DNA of 64,000 bases. Source: Cycas panzhihuaensis. Its lineage: Eukaryota > Cycadophyta. Every line of letters starts with the position of its first letter. Within the stretch, counting starts at the first letter, position 1. The position numbers were made by a program, and so were the translations under genes. Of the stretch, positions 47,731 to 60,079 are shown one piece after another. Where the stretch lies: contig CM041465.1 of assembly GCA_023213395.1 (NCBI GenBank), positions 242,985,741 through 243,049,740 of the forward strand. Reading direction: 5' to 3'. The notes under the pieces were generated by a model. That model was not told the DNA's origin. It saw only the letters and a program-made list of their open reading frames with translations, and did no database searches.

Positions 47731-48800
47731 CTATTGGATCTTCTTTTAATATTTTAGTTTCACCATATAAGGTTTTTTTCTCACTAGTTTTGCTTCATCT
47801 TCTAGCTTGATTTTCATCAACTTAATATATTTTGTGATCTCTTCAAGGTCGTTATATATCCATGAAAAGATATATTTAAATTCCTAGAATAAATCATGTT
47901 CTTTTGTAATGACATCACCAATCTAACCCTTACTTATGGAAGCATTCTTAGGTTCATCCCCAATACCTAGATTAATGGTCTTTAAGCATGGTGCCTTATC
48001 ATATTCCTTAGCAATATTATGTGTTGGTTCTTCCTCAATAGTCTCTATATATTTATAAATGCCATTAAGTTGTTTTCAAATATGCTCACCATCCTTTGAG
48101 TTATCGATAGTCATCATTTAAAAACATGGTACTTTGATTTTTATGAATATCCTATTAATATTATTCCAAACTTGTCCAAGAAAAAACTTGATCTTTTATA
48201 GAATCATTTATACCTTTGAACATTCATAAAAGAAGTGAAAAATTATAAAAAATTATTTCTTTAACTCTATCTAGTTTAGTGGTTTTCAACATTTTCCATG
48301 TTGGTAAACTAATTATATCAGATTTTACCCAATGCTTCTAAAAATGTGGCTAGAGATAAGTTGACATCTCAATGTTTGTCCAAGTCTATTTATAATATTG
48401 CGTATACTTCTATGGTTTCAAACTTCCTCTATGTTTTCATAGTGGTGTGGACTAGTATTTCAGTTCTAAATTGAATCTTCTCTAAAAGCATTAAATTACT
48501 TCTATATATATCTTTAAAGGATACCATAGCTTAAATACCCTCCTTTTTAATGATTTCTTCTAGTGTTAACGTCAAATCAAATTCAAGTCATTCTTCCTTA
48601 TTAGCTACTTTGTGAACTACTCTAACTTGTGTTTCCATTATAGGTAAGTGAACTAGATGAATTTACCATTATATTCTAATATTTTACTTTGATTGTTCTA
48701 ATATAAAAGCATGATTGATATTCTTAATATCTTTCTTCCTATCAGTCTTGCAAAATCTCCTTTGACTTAACTAACTAGAATTCAATAATATTAAATTCTA
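47730..48800 (-). pseudogene. G2 protease-RT linker and upstream coding
   Basis: Next to the RT, EFKYIFSWIYNDLEEITKYI and MKIKLEDEAKLVRKKPYMVK form the usual gypsy lead-in. Further upstream, a protein-like frame includes LEFDLTLTLEEIIKKEGI, LQTWTNIEMSTYL and ISLPTWKMLKTTKLDRVKEI. No clear protease D-x-G was found. Confidence 0.55.
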
Positions 48801-49522
48801 AACATCATTATATTATTAATTTTTCTATATCAAACACAGTTACTTGGAAGTGATAAATGCCTTTATAATTTTTTAGACCAATTGCTTAACTAGTTCAGAC
48901 TAAAGCATAAACTTCTTCATAGCTTTTGAATATTTTATCTAAGAGAATAATTATTGTTCTATTACGTTATTAAAACATTAGTCTATAGGTATTTAAGAAT
49001 AACATAGCCCTTATACATCTTCCCCAAGGTGGACCCAACAAAAACTTATATACATCCTTCTTACTCAATAGGGGGTAACTCTAAAGTTAGTATAGGTAGT
49101 AATAATGCAACAAGTTACTAGAAAATTTTCTAGTTACCTAATTGAGGAAACTACATTTTGATTAATAACTTTTATCAATATTGGAGATTTCCCTAGTTTG
49201 TGCCTTTTGTGTTTCTTCCATATATCCTTGTTTCCTGGCTCCCAAGAATGACATTGACATGATGACATAGGAAAGTGAAGGTATGCATCTCCATCTCATT
49301 TCCCATCATATTTGTTATGTGAGTTTGCTTCATGTGATACATGATTGATTACTTGATGTGTGTTTGCTTGCTCTGCTTGGTTTGCATGTGCCTTCATGCA
49401 TAATAATGATGACCAAGACTTTGATCTAGTGGCCTTAGAGCCTCCATGTTAGCCTATCAGTTAGAAACACAACCTCTCCACATAGCTACAACTCTCTCTT
49501 TTTGGCCCATTCTTGTTATTTT
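48801..49522. other. no gene recognised
   Basis: Flank between the G2 remnant and B2. Nothing beyond A+T-rich sequence is supported. The five bases before B2 are ATTTT. Confidence 0.4.
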
Positions 49523-49828
49523 TTATGGATATTAATGCATCAAGGCCATTAGATTAATTATATGAAGGTGAATTTAAGTTAGTTAAGTCACATAGTTGAA
49601 TGTAATTTCATTTACATTTAAGTGTAATTTTTGGATCATATCATTTGGTAGGAAACTCCTTTAGAAACCCTAATGCATATCCTCTGATATATAAGGCTAA
49701 ATGTGAAAGGGATAGTCATAATTCTCACCTTTAATTTTTGCTCTTAATCTTGTTCTCTTCATTTTGCTCTTATTATATGCCATTACTTTAGTGTAGTGGA
49801 GTGTGGTAACTAGATCCTTCACCCAACA
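49523..49828 (+). repeat. B2 5' LTR
   Basis: 306 bp, starting TTATGGATATTAATG (the expected TG is now TT) and ending CACCCAACA. A TATA-like GATATATAAGG lies at about 49696. Confidence 0.93.
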
Positions 49829-49830
49829 AC

Positions 49831-49846
49831 TGGTATCAGAGCCATT
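49831..49846 (+). other. B2 primer binding site, intact
   Basis: TGGTATCAGAGCCATT starts two bases after the LTR, a perfect match to the plant initiator tRNA-Met-type site. Confidence 0.9.
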
Positions 49847-51892
49847 ATTGACCATATTTACCCACTAAGCTTGCACAGAGTTGTTAATGCCTCTCACTCA
49901 TAATTCATGTGAGGTTAAGAGCTTATTTGAGAACTTTATTTTGTATTAAAGAGCTTAAATTATATTAGTTTATATGTTGTTACATTTGATATGTGTGTAA
50001 AATTTAAGAGGTAAAAATACTAATTTTTGAAGCCATTTAGTTACCGAAACGATATTGGAAGCATTGAAGACCTAAAATTTTATAAAAATTTTGACCATCT
50101 TAGATTTTAATAAAATTTGACATGTAGGTTCACCTTGCTAAGAGGATCATTTTTGTCTTCTAAAGCATCTTTAGATTTAGCCTATAATAACTAGTTTTAG
50201 CTAAAATAAAAGGTCAAAATCTATAAATGAGTGACCTAAGATATATTTCTCAATGAAGTCCTTTAAATATGAGCTAAAAATATGAAATTATTTTAAGGGA
50301 TCTAGTAGATTTATGTCTCAAGAGAATTTTGAGATAAATCTCATCAAATTTCATCCACTAGTTAATGAGATCTTTGCAGTTTTCTTACAGATGTTGAATC
50401 TACCTACTTGACCATACAAAAAATATTGTGAGGGCATTTGAAGCAGTTTTTTTGCTATTTTTGGAGATAATGTAAAAGGAAAAGTTGATTTACATGTTAA
50501 GATAAATCTTTTGACATATTGAAGTTTGGATTCAAAGATAGTGAATATGGCAAGATTATACTTTTGTACTTTTTTTGTGTAAATTTTTTTTTATACCTTT
50601 CTAAAAATTTGACTTCTTTATCTTATCAGAAATGACATTTTGAACATTTTTTTCTTCTGTCATAAATTTAAATTCCATCACTTAGGCCTCCATATTTGGA
50701 ATTTTTAGGAAATTTTACCTATTTATTATTATTTATAAACTTTGTGAGAAAAAATAATAATAAAATAGGGCAAAATAACATACATCTAGATTTAGAAAAA
50801 ATAGTATTTTAGTAGCTTGTTGATCTACTTTTTGGCTCTTTATGGTTTTGTATTAAAATTTCTAGAAATATATTTGGAAACATTATACTGAATCAAGGGA
50901 AACCTTAGATCAGAAGCAACATCTAGTTCCTTACTAAATCTAGTATGATCTTTGTATTTCCAGTCATAATTTAAAGCAAAACATAAAGCAGTAATAATAA
51001 TAAAGCAAGCACGGAAGGAAAACAAATATATTTGACATCTTTCCATTTTAATTTTCAATTTAAGTTATTTAGAAATAACTTACATTATTTCCTAAAAGGA
51101 ATCTCATTCGTATGACTTATACCCTCAGTTCTTGACTTGTGTGTGCACTCACCTTAGTTGAAATAAACTACGATTGGTCAAATTCTAGCCTCTAAGAGAG
51201 ATGTGAGTTTTATACTAGGTCTAGTCTTAACTAGAATAGTGGTGGAGGGATAGGTTAACCATACTTACGGCTTTTAATTAGGAATAATACTCATAACCAC
51301 CCCAAAAAATTGAAAACTTTAATCAAGATTAAAATATACCTCGTCCAATATCTATCATAGCTATGGGATACAAACATACTATTTGACTCCTTAGAGGAGG
51401 TATAGAGCTACTCACTAGTGAACTAGATGAAGACTAAGAGTACCTAAGCTCTATTATGACTTGGATTTTATCACCAAGCACATGTGTAGGTATCATAGTT
51501 GATAGCCCTAATATGTATACTGGAAGCCCCCTTAGGCATCAACACCTCAACTACTTTGGACTTGAGATAGAGGTTTGGGTTTGATCACACATCCTATATT
51601 AGACTTTATTTTCTAATTATATATACCCACATACCAACTTCTACATGGGTATAATCTTGATTTTATGATCACATGGTACATCATTTATCTTTATGATCCT
51701 CATATTACAATTTGTACGTATTATCAAACCCTGCTACGTTATGAGTATTTTCCATAAGTGTTGGTGGCTTATTATTATTACTTGTTACTTAATTGTAGTT
51801 CTCCTTACTATGCCAGGTGTATCAGTCACATGCACTAGTGACATTTTCATTTACTATTCCTTCATTATCTCTTTTACTTTATCATCTTCACC
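49847..51892 (+). other. B2 long leader before gag
   Basis: About 2.05 kb, with the 51100-51890 part aligning to 10340-11160 of B1 (shared words such as CTTTAGAGGAGGTAT, AGAGCTACTCA and TTATCACCAAG). No protein domain is recognised. Open frames here, including 51693-51920, are not conserved with B1. Confidence 0.6.
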
Positions 51893-53177
51893 ATGTCTTT
51901 TTAATTTAAGCAAAATATAAACTGCATCTTAAAAAGGAAAGATAATTAGGATTTATGGTATATTGGAGTTAAAAATATTGTTAAGTATAAAGGCCTTTGG
52001 AAAGCCTATCTACAACTTACACCTATCATTCTTGTGATAGCGATTGCACCTTCCTCTAGAGGAATGCCACCTATAGCTCTAGTAGATCTTGCAACTAAAT
52101 TACAATGGTAAATCAATGATAAGAAGATTTGTGTAGGTATTCTATGGTGACTAATCACTCCCTGAATAATCTAATTGATGAAGGATAACACAATACAACC
52201 CAGAAAGTCCTCATGGTTCTTAAAAAGAATTTTGATGCAAAGTCTAACCTTGAATTTATTCATCTAGTCTTAAAGATAAACAAGAGAAAGATGCAGAAGG
52301 GACAAGCTCATGAGATAATAAATATTCTTTAACCAATAAAATAGGTAATTGATAAAGTTTTTAAGACCTAATGTATTATATGGGAATCCCTCATATAGTC
52401 CTATCTACATGTACTTGATTATAAGAACTTTCTTAGAAGTCTTTAATCAAGTGGAACATTGAAGACACTTAACTTTAAAGCTCTTGTAGAGAAGTTTATA
52501 GAATTTAATAAGACCCTTGATAATAATTTTATAACTTTAGATCCTCTTTTGGATGTAGCTTTTGACATGGAAGAAGAAGTATGCTTCTCAAAGAATTAGG
52601 ATTCCTCTCATGGTAGAGGAAATAATCAAGCAAGGGGTAGAGGATGAGGCAGAGGAAATTGACCATAATAGAACTCTTAACAACAATAACCTAGATAGTC
52701 TTAAGGCTAAGTGCCACCTTTTAATACAAGATAGTTAGGTTGAACCTATGCTTCAAGAACTAAAAATTAAATTATTATGTATTAAAGATATAATAGGAAA
52801 GGACACCTTGCAAAGGATTATCGTATACGTATATTTAAGTCGCCTAAGTTTCAACAGAAATACAAGGCTCATAATATTGATAAAACATGTGAAGAATAGT
52901 TTGGTGGTGCAGGTTTTACTCAAGTGTATATTCAAAGACTTAAGGGAAGAACCATTAATCAAACTAAGAGATATTTTGAAGCTCATTGTCGCTATGCCAC
53001 TTATGATCTTGAATCACTAATGGAAACTATCTTAGAGTTGCAAATAACATAACTTCAAATACTTCCTCATGGATTATGAATACAGGAATGACATAACATA
53101 TTACCTATAATCAGGATCTATATCAAACTTTTGATTCTAATGCATATGGTGTCATTAACATAGCTGATAAATCCTAA
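51893..53177 (+). pseudogene. B2 Gag and start of protease, interrupted
   Basis: It aligns with B1 11181-12500: the ATG at 51893, GLWKAYLQL, LKKNFDAKSNLEFIHL and a Gly/Arg-rich stretch near 52610-52650 (RGRG words with stops), with several frameshifts. The protease active site reads WIMNTGMT-stop-HIT: the catalytic Asp is Asn, and the same TAA as in B1 is present. The frame is cut at 53177 by A2 insertion. Confidence 0.82.
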
Positions 53178-53182
53178 GAACT
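53178..53182. repeat. left target duplication of A2
   Basis: GAACT here and GAATT at 58522-58526, one C-to-T difference. Confidence 0.85.
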
Positions 53183-53828
53183 TGTTGAGAAGACAAGGTC
53201 CCAACCCTTAAACCACCACCAAGATTTAGACTATACTTGCAACTAGTTACAGAAATCAAAACTAAAAATTACATGCAAGTTCTTAAACCAGAGATATAAC
53301 AATAAAAGGAAAAAGAAATCCAAGCACAGAAATACACCCAATATAATATGGTAAAATCCTAGCAGTGTACTAGGAAAACATCCACATAGGAAAGGTATCT
53401 ATCTTTATTATCATAGAATGGAGAAAATGTATATAATCCTGTAGTAGAGTGCTCACGGTAAAAATAACTAGCCGCTTAACTCCTTACAGTACATTGAATA
53501 ACATCAACATAATGAAATATGCCCTAAATCAGGCTATATGAGAGAGTCATATAAGGCACAAATCTGGACCGTAGAATCTAGGGTATTTTTATCGAATGAC
53601 CCTGATTCTCTTTATAATTTAATATAGTTTCCAATGCTAATTTTTCAAGCTAGGGGTTGTCACCCCTAAACCCCTTCTTAGCTGGGGTCATTCTACACCC
53701 TTGCACCTCCTTGGCCAAGGGGGGCTCCCACCCACCTTGGAACCCCCTAAGGAAGGTTTGGAGGGGAAACTGCGCTGCTAACATGCCAAAATTTTAGCCT
53801 CCAACCATTATTATCACATTACCTAACA
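53183..53828 (-). repeat. A2 3' LTR
   Basis: 646 bp, starting TGTTGAGAAGACAAGG on the + strand and ending TTACCTAACA. The G/C-rich island at about 53650-53760 is more decayed than in A1. Confidence 0.95.
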
Positions 53829-53840
53829 ATCTCCACCTTG
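53829..53840 (-). other. A2 polypurine tract
   Basis: On the element strand it reads CAAGGTGGAGAT, identical to A1. Confidence 0.85.
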
Positions 53841-53844
53841 ACAA

Positions 53845-55345
53845 CAATTTACTTAGTACCTTTCCTGGACCCTTCATCATCTTTTTTGCAAGCCAAAAGA
53901 AGTCAAATATCATTCGAACTTCTCTAATGGTAATGGTTTTGTGAACATATCAGCACAATTCTATTTTGTATCAACCTTTTCAAGTGCCATTCCACTTGCT
54001 TCCACAACCTGTCTAACAAAATGGTACTTAAGAGTAATATGCTTTATTCTACTATGATAAGCTAGATTCTTGTCTAAGTAAATGGCACTTTAACTATCAC
54101 AAAATACCTTTACCTTTTCCTGTTTCCTTCCAAGCTCAACTAATAGACCCTATAACCAGATTGCTTCTTTATAAGCATGTGCTACAACAACATATTTAGC
54201 TTTTGTAGTTGACAATGCAATTATGCTCTATAATTTTGACATCTGACTAACTAGACCATTTGTAAGAGTGAATACATAACCTAAAGTAGACCTTCTATTA
54301 TCTAAATCTCCTATAAAGTATGAATTAATATATCCATAAACCTAAGTATTTGTACCTCCAAAGGTGATGTAATAGTCACTTGTGCCTCTCAAATACCAAA
54401 ACACCCATTTCATTACTATCTAATGTACCTTTTATGGATTTGCCATAAACCTGCTAACTACACCGACTGCATGTGAAATGTTAGGTCTTGTACATACCAT
54501 GACATACATCAAACTTCCTACTACATTAGAATAAGGTACACGAGACATATAATCCTTTTCTTCTTCATTACTAGGACTCATACTCAAAGAAAGCTTGAAA
54601 TGGGAAGCCAATGGGATACTCACTAGTTTCACATTTGCCATAACAAACCTAGTTAGCACCTTCTCCATATATTTCTACTATGATAACCATAGCTTACTAT
54701 TTTTCCTATCTTTGTGTATCTCCATACCTAAGATTTATTTTATAGCTCCTAGATCTTTCATATCAAAAGTCCTAGCTAATTGAGCCTTTAACTAATTGAT
54801 TTCTTCCATGCTCTTACTTGCAACTAGTATGCCATCAACATACAATACCAAGATAATGAATAAGCCATTGTCCATAAATTTAAAGTAAACATAATGGTTA
54901 CACTCACTTCTTTTGAAGTTTTGGCTCTCCATGAAGGCATCAAACTTCTTATACCTCTGCCTCGGTTATTGCTTCAGGCCATACAATGATATCCTGAGCC
55001 TATAAACAAGTCTTTTCCTACCATCCTATACAAACCCTTCTAGCTAATCCATATAGATCTCCTCATCTAAATCTCAATGTAGAAAAACTATTTTTACATC
55101 TAACTACTCTATCTCCAAATTAAGAGAAACTACTAATGCTAACAACACTCGAATGGAAACAAGTTTGACAACCGGTGAAAAGATCTCATGAAAGTCAATA
55201 CTTACTTTTTGTTCAAAGCCTTTAGCCACTAGTCTTTCCCTGTATTTGTCAACCTTTCCATCAACATCTATTTTCTTTTTGAAAACCCACCTGCAACCAA
55301 TAGTCTTCCTGCCATGTGGAAGTTTTACCAAGTCCCATGAATTAT
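53845..55345 (-). pseudogene. A2 reverse transcriptase-RNase H remnant, YVDG
   Basis: Motifs follow A1: CRWVFKKKIDVDGKVDKYRE, GFEQKVSIDFHEIFSPVVKL, the TGA in FLH-stop-DL at 55074-55076, then the catalytic box, which is YVDG (54831-54842): the second Asp codon GAC is now GGC. MEKVLTRFVMANVKLVSIPL, VVGSLMYVMVCTRPNISHAV and a degraded RNase H follow. Stops at 54735-54737, 54420-54422 and 54150-54152 are shared with A1. Confidence 0.9.
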
Positions 55346-55720
55346 TTTTCTTTAAAGCATCTATCTCTTCTTATATATCCCTCTTCCACTTCTCACTATG
55401 GATATCATCTACTACTTCCTAATAACATGTAGGTTCACCATTATTAGAAACTAAAATAATAGAAATAGAAGGGCTATACATGTCAGGTGGATGACTAAAT
55501 CATGTAAATCTTCTAACCATTGGTAGAGGAGTGTCCACATACTCTTGTAAATCTGTTGTAGATTAATCTTCAGAAAGATCTTCCCGCTCTTCTGATTCCA
55601 AAGATGGATGGGTTTCAAATTGGACCTGTTGATGTTTAACTTTATACTCTTATTTTACTTCAACTTCTATACTGTCTAATTTTAGAAGGGGAGATTCATC
55701 AAATACAACATCTCTATTAA
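55346..55720 (-). pseudogene. A2 integrase-RT linker
   Basis: Aligns with the A1 linker; no catalytic motif. Confidence 0.5.
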
Positions 55721-56560
55721 TGGTGATTTTTTAGGTAGTAGGATCCCACAATATGTATCCCTTCACACCATCTTTATCATGATAACCAACAAAGATACAT
55801 CTCTTGGATTTTAGGTCTAACTTTGAACATTTACTTTTATTAGTCCAGGCATAAGCATCACAATAAAAAACTCTCAAATTTGAATAGTCATATGGATATC
55901 CAGTCCATACCTCTTTAGGAATCTTATAATCTATTGCAAGTGATGGTGACTTGTTTACCATACAACAAGCTATTTGAATAGCTTCTACCCATAGACCCTA
56001 CTCCACTCCAACATTACTTAGAATGATTCTTGCTCTTTTTAAGAGTGTCGTATTCATGTGCTCAACAATGCCATTTTGCTACGGAGCATAGCTAGTGGTC
56101 TTGTATCTTTCGATCCTAGCTTCTCTGCAATAGTTCTCAAACTCCAAGGAGTTGAACTCACCTTTATTATCAGTTGTTAAACATTTGATTGACTTACCAG
56201 TGTTGTTCTCAACTAGAGCCTTGAATTGCTTAAATATACTGAAAACTTTAAATTTCCTTTTCAAAAAAATAGACCCACACCTTTTTGGAGTAATCATCTA
56301 TAAATGTGACAAAGTACAATAATCCTCCACAAGATATTTTAAGGGTTGGTCCCCACATATTTGAATGTATGTAATTTAGAACACCTTTACTAGTGTGACT
56401 CTCTACTTTAAACCTGAGTTTACACTGCTTTCCGAAAATATAATGTTTGCAAAAGCCAAATCTAAAAGTTGTAAGTTAGGAAGTAATTTATGGTTTATCA
56501 GCAACTTAAGTCCTCTCTCACTCATGTGCCCAAGTCTCTGATGCCATAACTGAGATGGAT
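55721..56560 (-). pseudogene. A2 integrase remnant
   Basis: It has LWHQRLGHMSERGLKLLINH, then the zinc-binding CxxC region disrupted by a one-base deletion near 56450. The core includes RKFKVFSIFKQFKALVENNT and the second-Asp region LTTDNKGEFNSLEFENYC. SYAPQQNGIVEHMN keeps the catalytic Glu. The C-terminal part has VWTGYPYDYSNLRVFYC and SKRCIFVGYHDKDGVKGYIL. It keeps the segment that is deleted in A1. Confidence 0.88.
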
Positions 56561-56981
56561 CTTTTGTAGTCTTTGATATTGTAGCTGCATGGCTTACATT
56601 TATACTTCCCATTAATATGTAAAGGTTTCCTTTCTTTAAGGCTTTCACAACAACCAAGGTGCCCTTTGACACTTTTAAGACTCCTTCATGACTTGTATGT
56701 TTAAAACCACTTGAATCTAGTTTACCTAAGGAAATTAGATTCTTTTTTAGATCAGGTACATGTCTAACCTCAGTTAATATTCTCACTACACCATTGAACA
56801 TCTTAATTTTGATGCTACCTATGCCCACTATCTTACAAGAAACTTCATTTCCCATAAGTACATCACCACCATGAAGAGGTTGGTAGGATGAGAACCAACT
56901 CTTGTTTGGACACATGTGGTGCGAAGCACCTGAATCTAATAACCAATCATGGTGATAATAGGAAACATTACAAGCAACCAA
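56561..56981 (-). pseudogene. A2 protease, active site intact
   Basis: A stop-free 192-codon frame (56981 to 56403) contains WLLDSGASHHMCPNKSWF with the catalytic D16-S17-G18, then VRHVPDLKKNLISLGKLDSS. The frame continues into the integrase N-terminal region (LWHQRLGHMSE near residue 145), where it is then lost. It would process Gag-Pol. Confidence 0.88.
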
Positions 56982-57840
56982 GACATCATCACCTGTACCT
57001 TAATTTGACTCCACCCAAATAGCCTCCTTGGTAGGATCTTCCTTTTTCTAGAACTCCTTTATTTTCTAACAATCCTTCTTGAGGTGACCAGTCTTATTAC
57101 AGTGCCAATACCTGAGCTTACTCTTCTTGCCTTTTGACTTTGACCTTGATGTATCCCTAGAGCTTTGTCCTCTATTAATTATTCTACCTCGTATTGTCAT
57201 AGCTTCTGGTGTGAAGGTTTCAAGACTAGACTTTCTTCATACTTCTTCCATCAATAAAGCACTCACAATAGAATCAGATTCTAATTCATTTATAGTATTA
57301 AAACTAATTGAGACGATAATATCATCCCAAGATTCTAGTAATAAGCATAACAAGGTAACAACCTTGTACTCATCCTCAATTTAAACATCGATATTAGCCA
57401 ACTGACAAATAAGAGTATTAAAAATATTTAAATGGTCAGCAATTTTTGTACCTTCCTTCATGTGTAATGAGTACAGCTGCCTCTTCAAGTAGATTCGATG
57501 TGTCACTGATTTGGTCATATATAGGGCTTCCAACTAAGCCCATAATCCTATTGTTGTCTACTCTGCTACGATGTTGAATAGAACTTCATCTGCTAAGTAC
57601 TATCATATTGTACTAAGAGACTTTTTGTCTAGATCATCCCATTCGTCATGATCCATCCTTGAGGGTTTCCTTATTTTGCCTACAAGAGCTCTGTACAAAC
57701 CTTGTTATACAAGAACATCATACGCTTTCAACTTCCACAACTTGAAGTTGTTCTTGCCATTAAATTTCTCCACCTCAAACTTTGCACTTGTCAGTTTCAC
57801 CATTTGGTGTAGAGAATGTAGACACTAAAACCTTCACAAA
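56982..57840 (-). pseudogene. A2 Gag remnant, knuckle damaged
   Basis: Aligns with A1 22670-23560. The zinc knuckle near 57080-57125 reads YWHCNKTGHLKKDC: the first zinc-binding Cys is Tyr, while A1 is intact. Stops and frameshifts occur upstream; the N-terminal words resemble Tnt1-type Gag. Confidence 0.78.
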
Positions 57841-57856
57841 CTCACTGCAAAAATAA

Positions 57857-57874
57857 AAGTGGCTCTAATACCAC
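57857..57874 (-). other. A2 primer binding site
   Basis: On the element strand TGGTATTAGAGCCACTT lies next to the 5' LTR, with one C-to-T change from TGGTATCAGAGCC. Confidence 0.88.
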
Positions 57875-57875
57875 T

Positions 57876-58521
57876 TGTTGAGAAGACAAGGTCCCAACCC
57901 TTAAACTGGCACTAAGATCTAAACCATTCTTCCAACTAGTTAGAGAAATTGAAACTAAAAATTACCTGCAAGTTCTTAAACTACATATATAACAATAAAA
58001 GGAACAAGAAATCTAAGCATAGAAATACACCCTATATAACATGGTAAAACCCTAGCAGTGTGCTAAGGAAACATCTACATAGAAAAGGTATCGATCTTTA
58101 TTATCATAAAATGGAGAAAATATACATAATCCTGTAGCAAAGTGCTCACAGCAATAACAACTAGTTGCCTAACTCCTCACAGTACATTGAATAACCTCAA
58201 CATAATGAAATATACCCTAAATTAGGCTACATGAGAGGGTCATCTAAGGCACAGATCTTGACCATAGAATCTAGGGTATTTTTAGTGAATGACCCTAGTT
58301 CTCTTTACAATTTAATATACTTTCAGTACTAAATTTTCAGGTTGGGGGCTATCGCCCCCGAACCCCCTTTTTATAGGGGGTGTTCCATGTCCCCCGCACT
58401 CCCCTGGCCAAGGGGGGCTCTCACCCCCATTGGAACCCCCTGAGGAAGGTTTGGAGGAGAAACTATGCTACCAACATACCAAAATTTTAGCCTCTAACAA
58501 TTGTTATCACATTACCCAATA
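57876..58521 (-). repeat. A2 5' LTR
   Basis: 646 bp, matching 53183-53828. The outer end is CCCAATA (CA to TA), and the right target duplication GAATT follows. Confidence 0.95.
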
Positions 58522-58526
58522 GAATT

Positions 58527-59990
58527 AAAAGTCTTAGGGTTGAGAGACTTTACATTATTTGATGTCATATATATTCTTAATATGAAATAAAACCTACTCT
58601 CCTTATCCACTCTTGTCTCATATGGTTTCGATTTGAGTGTTACCACAAATGACCAAACTCTCCAGGTCATTCACCCTCTAACAAATTGAGTGGTTCTAAC
58701 CAGAAAGTTTACTAGCAAATTATTTAAGTTGAATAACTTGACATCTTCTTAAGCTAATTATGCTCAAAGCCCTTGTGCTGATGAAGACTTTACTTTTAAT
58801 ACCACTTTGACACACCTTAAGCTATCCCTAGAAGCTCTTTAGCATGCTCATATGGGCCATGTCCATATCAATTGACTTAGAGATCTTTGTCATGCCCTTC
58901 TAGGTTAGTCCAAGTTCTTCTCCAAGCCCTTTAACTGTGAAGCATATATCATAGCAAAATCTCATAGATAACCTTTTTCCAATAGTCTATGGAAATTGAT
59001 TCATCCTCTTTAATTGGTATACTTTGATCTATGTGGACCAATGCCCATTCAATCATTGAAGCAAAAATTATATTACATATCCTTCATTAATGATTTTACC
59101 AAGAAAGTGTGGGTGGATTTTCTGACTAGGAAATATAAGGTATTTGGTGTCTTTAAAGCTTTTAAAGCTCACACTGAAAACAAGTCAGGTTATCAAATTA
59201 AGTATCTCTAAATAGATAATGGTAGAGAATATATCTCTACTGAGTTTAAAACCTATCTACAACATAATGGCATGAAGCATCACACTAGAATAGTAGGCAC
59301 CCCCTAACAAAATGGAGTTTCTAAGCACATGAATAGGTCTATTATGAATATAGCTTGAGCTATGCTAGTTTATAAAAATGTACCTACTTACCTATGGGTA
59401 GAAGTAATTTGGACAATTGTTTATTATATGAATGTTGTCAGCCCATCTAAAGGAGGAACTTCTCCTAATAAAAAGTGGATTAGATAGGCCCCCACTACCT
59501 ATCACTTCAAAATATTTAGCTCAACATGTTATGCCCATATACTAGATGGAGATAGAAATAAACTCTAGCCAAGGGCACTTAAAGGCATCTTTGTTGGATA
59601 CCCTATGGATAAGAAAGAGTACAAGGTATTTATACCTTTATAATAAAAGATTATTGTCACTAAAGATATGGTGTTTGCTAAAATAGAGGATCAATTATTA
59701 TAATTAGACTCTAAAATACTGAATCACCATTATTATTATGGTACTCAATATGATGTATAGATTCTAAAATTTGGGAGGGGGACACTCAAGAGTCACTCAA
59801 ACTATTGGAATATGATAATAGAGCCATAAAGGATAGTAGTTATGACTCTAAAGTAATGAGTGTACATCATGCACCATCATTCAAGAATAACATAGTTGAT
59901 AAAGGCAAAGCAGTGGCAGATGGACCATGGTCCCCAGATGCATTAATATCCTCCTCAACAAATTTGTGAAATGATCCTTTTTAGGATCTA
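58527..59990 (+). pseudogene. B2 protease end and integrase remnant
   Basis: It continues B2 after A2 and aligns with B1 12520-13980. Recognisable parts: AHMGHVHIN (zinc-binding His), YFDLCGPMPIQSLKQK with the first Asp, INDFTKKVWVDFLTRKYKVF, FKAHTENKSGYQIKYL, a stop, DNGREYISTEFKTY with the second Asp, a stop in the PQQN motif, and Lys (59323-59325) in place of the catalytic Glu. KGIFVGYPMDKKEYKVFIPL follows. Confidence 0.85.
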
Positions 59991-60079
59991 AACAAAGACT
60001 ATGTAGCTAGAGAAATAAAGATCTCATTCCCAACTTGAGGTTCTTATGAAGCTCGTTAGCTAAATAAGGATATACGACC

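Larger units (their letters stand above)
45300..48800 (-). mobile_element. G2: Ty3/gypsy pol remnant, LTRs not found
   Basis: A second gypsy element unrelated in detail to G1. It reads right to left with a protease-side region, RT, RNase H and integrase. LTRs were not identified. The true right limit is uncertain, because B2 is inserted at 49523 and the element may continue beyond it. Confidence 0.8.
53183..58521 (-). mobile_element. A2: Tnt1/Tork-like copia element nested in B2
   Basis: Minus strand, 5339 bp, two 646-bp LTRs, primer site at 57857-57874 and polypurine tract at 53829-53840. It lies inside the protease region of B2, so B2 was present first. It is the same family as A1 throughout. 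It carries stops, a one-base deletion in the integrase zinc region, and RT YVDD altered to YVDG. Confidence 0.95.
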
